Source: Vibrio barjaei (GTDB lineage: Bacteria > Pseudomonadota > Gammaproteobacteria > Enterobacterales > Vibrionaceae). Taken from it: DNA of 64,000 nt. Where the stretch lies: positions 62,001 through 126,000 of the forward strand of contig NZ_LQXO02000013.1 in the NCBI RefSeq assembly GCF_001639065.2, read 5' to 3'. Numbering within the stretch: position 1 is the stretch's first letter; every line of letters starts with the position of its first letter. Positions 60,727 through 64,000 of the stretch are shown piece after piece. A program made the position numbers and the translations under genes. The notes beneath the pieces are model-generated. The model ran no database searches. It had not been told where the DNA came from and saw only the letters and a program-made list of their open reading frames with translations.

Positions 60727-61491
60727 TTAAGAGCGAACGAACTTCATTCGTTCCAAAGCGACAGAGCCACCTACGTTTGGAAGCATAAATGGTATGGTGA
60801 CCATAAAGTAATAGAACGCCAATTCCCATCCTCCACCCGGTAAAATCCACGTATAGCCAACGGCAAAGTGACCACCCACTATCTGGGCAACGATCAGATA
60901 TCCTGCTGACATGAACGCTCCAAACCGAGAAAGTACCCCTAGTCCCAATGAAATAGCGGTAGCGAGTTCCACTAGGCCACCAAGCACAATCAGAATATTG
61001 GCGGTTGAATCCGTTAATGGGTGTCCAACCACCAAGTTACCAAATCCGTTGGCAAAAAAGCTAACTAAGCCAGCGTCGTGGGAAGAAACAAACAGTTTTT
61101 CTGTACAATGCGTTAACCAGTTCATACCGATGAATATACGCAGCATACTTAATGCTGTTTCTGTCGGGCCTTCTTTGATAAAGGTACGTCGCATGACCAC
61201 AACACATTGTGCGAGCAGCGGCAGATAAGATATCGCCGCTATCCAACCGATCATTGACCAATCATGTTGATCAGCATTTCTAACAACAATGGTGGTAAAA
61301 AATAGTGGTAACAGAAAAGACAGTGCGACATTCTTCCTATTGAAATAGGCAGTCACGGGAATCATTATTGCGGCGGCAATGGTAGCGACTTCAGACCAGG
61401 TGCCATCGTAAAGGTCGGCGTTAATGATGGCACTTGCTGCGGCGAGTAATCCTGTGAAAACGATAATATTTGCGTAGTTTTTGCTTTCCAT
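60727..61491 (-). CDS. DoxX-like membrane protein
   Basis: The start is placed at ATG 61491 (MESKNYANI) with AAGG upstream. It encodes 254 residues with about seven membrane helices. The second half, LRIFIGMNWLTHCTEK, LGGLVELATAISLGLG and YTWILPGGGWELAFYY, matches DoxX/DoxD-type proteins. Members are linked to thiosulfate:quinone or redox functions. The nearby glutaredoxin 2 gene (same strand) suggests a redox role, but this is not proven. Confidence 0.75.
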   Translation of the reverse strand: MESKNYANIIVFTGLLAAASAIINADLYDGTWSEVATIAAAIMIPVTAYFNRKNVALSFLLPLFFTTIVVRNADQHDWSMIGWIAAISYLPLLAQCVVVMRRTFIKEGPTETALSMLRIFIGMNWLTHCTEKLFVSSHDAGLVSFFANGFGNLVVGHPLTDSTANILIVLGGLVELATAISLGLGVLSRFGAFMSAGYLIVAQIVGGHFAVGYTWILPGGGWELAFYYFMVTIPFMLPNVGGSVALERMKFVRS

Positions 61492-61554
61492 AATCGTACA
61501 CCTTACGTAGCCTTCGTCATGACTGGCAAAGGCCACAAATGTTTAACTTCTGAA

Positions 61555-62199
61555 TTATTGGTATTGTTCGTTGTTGAGTAATTTCACATGAGTAGCTTGA
61601 CTCTGAGTGACCATCCAATCAGCGACACTCGGGTCCCAGCGCACTTCAGGTGCACTGAAAAAGCCTCGTAATATGGAAAATATAATGGCCTCGTCCACCA
61701 ACTTCCTGCGACTTCCGGCGCCCAGCTGAAGCAGTTCATTCGCTTGAGTGATCAACACCTCTGCTTGCGAGGCAATTTGCGAGGTGTCTTCTAATAAGCT
61801 GTTGAAATTAAGCTCATACGTTTCTTTCTTAGTACGCCATGCTTTTTTTGCACTGGTGGTTGAGAACTCTTTGAGTGGCAAGGCGCTCCAACGTGGATAT
61901 CCAATTTTTTGCAGTGGCAAGAAGGCATCCTTCTGCCATCTCAACACGTCTTGAGATGGCGTACTGTTTTCTGCCGAATCTGCTAAATCAAGCAGATAAC
62001 CGATGATATCGAGACTTTCCGCCAGAGCTTTTCCACTACCGGTGACAAACACGGGCACTTGCTTACTGCCAATGATGTTTTTTGTGGTGGTGTCGTCGTC
62101 ATAATCTAATGTGACAATATCCAGTGATAAGTTGAGCATGCCCGCCACATAGCGAACACGTGCACTGAACGGGCAATGGTCATAGATATAAAGCTTCAT
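61555..62199 (-). CDS. grxB: glutaredoxin 2 (GrxB family), single active-site Cys
   Basis: A 214-residue protein, the normal GrxB length. MKLYIYDHCPFSARVRYVAG holds the active site as CPFS rather than the CPYC of E. coli GrxB, so it has one Cys there. SKQVPVFVTGSG and ALAESLDIIGYL are the glutathione-site motifs, followed by the helical C-domain. A single Cys allows only glutathione-linked monothiol chemistry. Confidence 0.9.
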   Translation of the reverse strand: MKLYIYDHCPFSARVRYVAGMLNLSLDIVTLDYDDDTTTKNIIGSKQVPVFVTGSGKALAESLDIIGYLLDLADSAENSTPSQDVLRWQKDAFLPLQKIGYPRWSALPLKEFSTTSAKKAWRTKKETYELNFNSLLEDTSQIASQAEVLITQANELLQLGAGSRRKLVDEAIIFSILRGFFSAPEVRWDPSVADWMVTQSQATHVKLLNNEQYQ

Positions 62200-62236
62200 G
62201 TTGAATACCTGTAATAAGAGTAGGCTTGGTGTTGAC

Positions 62237-62905
62237 TTAGTTGATTAACGCGCCGCCATCGACATCAATAATGGCACCGGTCATATAGGTGTTTTCGATA
62301 GCAAACAAATACGCTTTTGCGACATCTTGCGCTTCACCAACTTTACCGACAGGTAGACTGTTCTTGGCGTTTTCGTACATGGTATCGCGGGTTGCTTGAT
62401 CCATCCCTTTGTATGCGGTGGTCTTTGTTAAGCCAGGGCTGACAGCATTGACGCGAATTGGTGCTAGTTCTCTGGCCAAGATCTTTGTCACGGCTTCTAG
62501 TGCGGCATTCATCGCTGTTTTCGCATAAGTGTTAGGAACGACTTTTCGAGATAACATGCCCGTCGTAAACGTAATGGTACCGTTTGGTTTGATAAAGCGA
62601 GCAGCCTGTTTTGCAGCGTTAATGGAACCCCAAAATTTGACGTCAAATGCCCCCTTAGCCTCATCAATAGCTACATCGGTTACTTTGCCTGCGGGCGCTG
62701 CTGATCCTGCAGTGACAATAAGGTGGTCGAAAGCACCGATGGATTCGAAGTAGCAGTGCATCTCTTTCTCGTTGCTGATGTCTAGACCAGTTGAGCGACT
62801 GGCAACATGGACAATATTCTCTTCGTGATTAACGAGCTGAGCGATAGCTTCTCCGATACCTGATGTGCCACCTAGAATGACGTAAGTTGTTTTTTCGCGG
62901 TTCAT
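62237..62905 (-). CDS. short-chain dehydrogenase/reductase
   Basis: The start is placed at ATG 62905 (MNREKTTYVILGG), after GGGAG. It encodes 222 residues of classical SDR. The cofactor site is GGTSGIGEAIA, Asn in VTAGSAAP, Ser in FTTGMLS, Tyr/Lys in YAKTAMNAA, and PIRVNAVSPGLTKT follows. The substrate is unknown. It is divergent from a LysR gene that probably controls it. Confidence 0.9.
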   Translation of the reverse strand: MNREKTTYVILGGTSGIGEAIAQLVNHEENIVHVASRSTGLDISNEKEMHCYFESIGAFDHLIVTAGSAAPAGKVTDVAIDEAKGAFDVKFWGSINAAKQAARFIKPNGTITFTTGMLSRKVVPNTYAKTAMNAALEAVTKILARELAPIRVNAVSPGLTKTTAYKGMDQATRDTMYENAKNSLPVGKVGEAQDVAKAYLFAIENTYMTGAIIDVDGGALIN

Positions 62906-63025
62906 TATTGTTTCTCCCAATTCGATGACTTCATTTGATAACGCCCATTATATTTATTCGACTTAGTTTTATAATTGGGTAAAATACGAAATCATTATTC
63001 GGATTGGTTAAATAATGGAGTGCCA

Positions 63026-63961
63026 ATGGATAAGTTTTCAGATATGGAGATGTTCGCGAGCATCGTTAAGCACCAAGGGTTAGCCGCTGCAGGTAGAGAT
63101 CTTGGATTGTCGCCAGCCTCAATGACGGCTAGGCTTCAGGCTTTGGAGGAGCGTTACGGCGTTAAACTGCTTAATCGAAGCACTCGCCACGTATCGTTAA
63201 CCGATTCAGGAGAGCTCTATTATAAAGCTTGTTTGGATATATTGGATAACGTTAATGAGGTGGAAAATATCATCCAAAGTGGCGTTAAAGAGGTAAAAGG
63301 CGCGCTGCGAGTATCTGCACCAAAAGATATTGGTAAGCAATATATTGTCCCTATTCTAAATGAGTTTTCAGAACGCTATCCTGACGTTATTCCTTATCTC
63401 TACCTCAATGATCACCTGTCTAACGTTAACGAATCCGGTATGGATATTGTTATTCGTTATGGGGAAATGGCGGATAGTAATCTCATTTCTCGCAGATTGG
63501 CGTCCAGTCGCCGTGTATTGTGTGCCTCACCAGAGTACCTAGCAAAGCGTGGCACCCCTATTACTCCTCAGGATTTGGTGGGGCATGATTGTTTAGTGAT
63601 GCTGCGTCATAGCGAAGAGTTAAAGACGTGGCACTTTCGAGAAAATGATCAACGGAAATCCATTACGGTAACACCAAAACGTTTTTCAGATGATGGCGAA
63701 GTGATTCGTCGATGGGCGTTAGAGGGAGCGGGTATTGCTCTTAAGTCACTGTTGGATGTTCAGGCAGATATTAACCATCGTCGTCTGGTAACGGTACTTA
63801 ACGGCTATATGAAAAACTTCAATGCGTCGACAACGGTATCGAGCGCGGATTTGAATGTGGTCTATTTGAGTAAAAAATACCAACCCAAACGCATTCGCTT
63901 GTTCTTAGACTTTTTGTTCGACCAGTTTCCTGATCTAGTCAAGCAATCCAGCGATAACTAA
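63026..63961 (+). CDS. LysR-family transcription regulator
   Basis: The start is placed at ATG 63026 (MDKFSDMEMFASIVKHQG) with GGAG six bases upstream. It encodes 311 residues. An N-terminal winged helix (LAAAGRDLGLSPASMTARLQ, LNRSTRHVSLTDSG) is followed by a substrate domain of the CrgA/YafC type. Being divergent from the SDR gene, it most likely regulates it; the shared intergenic region is only 120 bases. Confidence 0.93.
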   Translation: MDKFSDMEMFASIVKHQGLAAAGRDLGLSPASMTARLQALEERYGVKLLNRSTRHVSLTDSGELYYKACLDILDNVNEVENIIQSGVKEVKGALRVSAPKDIGKQYIVPILNEFSERYPDVIPYLYLNDHLSNVNESGMDIVIRYGEMADSNLISRRLASSRRVLCASPEYLAKRGTPITPQDLVGHDCLVMLRHSEELKTWHFRENDQRKSITVTPKRFSDDGEVIRRWALEGAGIALKSLLDVQADINHRRLVTVLNGYMKNFNASTTVSSADLNVVYLSKKYQPKRIRLFLDFLFDQFPDLVKQSSDN

Positions 63962-64000
63962 GGATTACTGGTGACAAAAGTGTAACGATAGGAACGACTG

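Noticed and set aside
1-64000. CRISPR array or rRNA genes
   Set aside because: No regularly spaced repeats with unique spacers and no rRNA-like sequence were noticed.

Overview
The window reads as chromosome of a gammaproteobacterium, most likely a Vibrio or close Vibrionaceae relative. The reasons are a VF530/DUF2132 gene, GrxB and BCCT transporter genes of marine type, moderate G+C, and a temperate myovirus of the P2/K139 kind. The genus is inferred from gene content only.

Positions 1 to about 32.75 kb are a prophage whose left end lies outside the window. It is a mosaic. The head and packaging genes are P2-like (scaffold/protease O, capsid N, completion L, R and S, terminase P and portal Q). 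The tail is Mu-like: a DUF2635 protein, sheath, tube and tape measure on the left, and gp43 to gp48 type baseplate genes plus fibre at 14.5-21.3 kb. Replication and control are P2-like (A endonuclease, Ogr, CII, Cox/Cro-type, LexA-like CI, tyrosine integrase). The small terminase M sits inside the tail operon instead of between N and L. The tail chaperone gene carries a clear -1 frameshift site. Four accessory insertions stand out: a PD-(D/E)XK nuclease followed by a decayed copy of the portal 3' end, a two-TM protein, an HNH protein next to ogr, and a two-gene NdpA-like plus membrane-protein cassette between cI and int.

From 32.8 to 36.6 kb is ordinary chromosome: an ABC exporter, a CtlX-type hydrolase and a DUF2132 protein.

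From 37.0 to 55.0 kb is the most interesting block, a sugar-acid catabolic regulon. It holds a uronate-dehydrogenase-like SDR, a sugar porter, a lactonase, a 2-hydroxyacid dehydrogenase, a KDPG/KDPGal aldolase, an RraA-like protein, a 2-keto-3-deoxygalactonokinase, a TRAP transporter and a LarA-superfamily enzyme. It also holds the complete nickel-pincer cofactor set LarB, LarC and LarE, a HupE nickel permease and an FCD-type GntR regulator. Six copies of a 16-bp palindrome (ATCTGAYATRTCAGAT) stand before its transcription units. This predicts one regulator coupling substrate uptake, nickel uptake, cofactor building and a nickel-dependent C2 epimerase of unknown substrate.

From 55.0 to 64.0 kb are a TPR/TIM-barrel-like exported protein with a HAMP partner, a methyltransferase, a BCCT transporter, a DoxX-like protein, glutaredoxin 2, and an SDR divergent from a LysR regulator.
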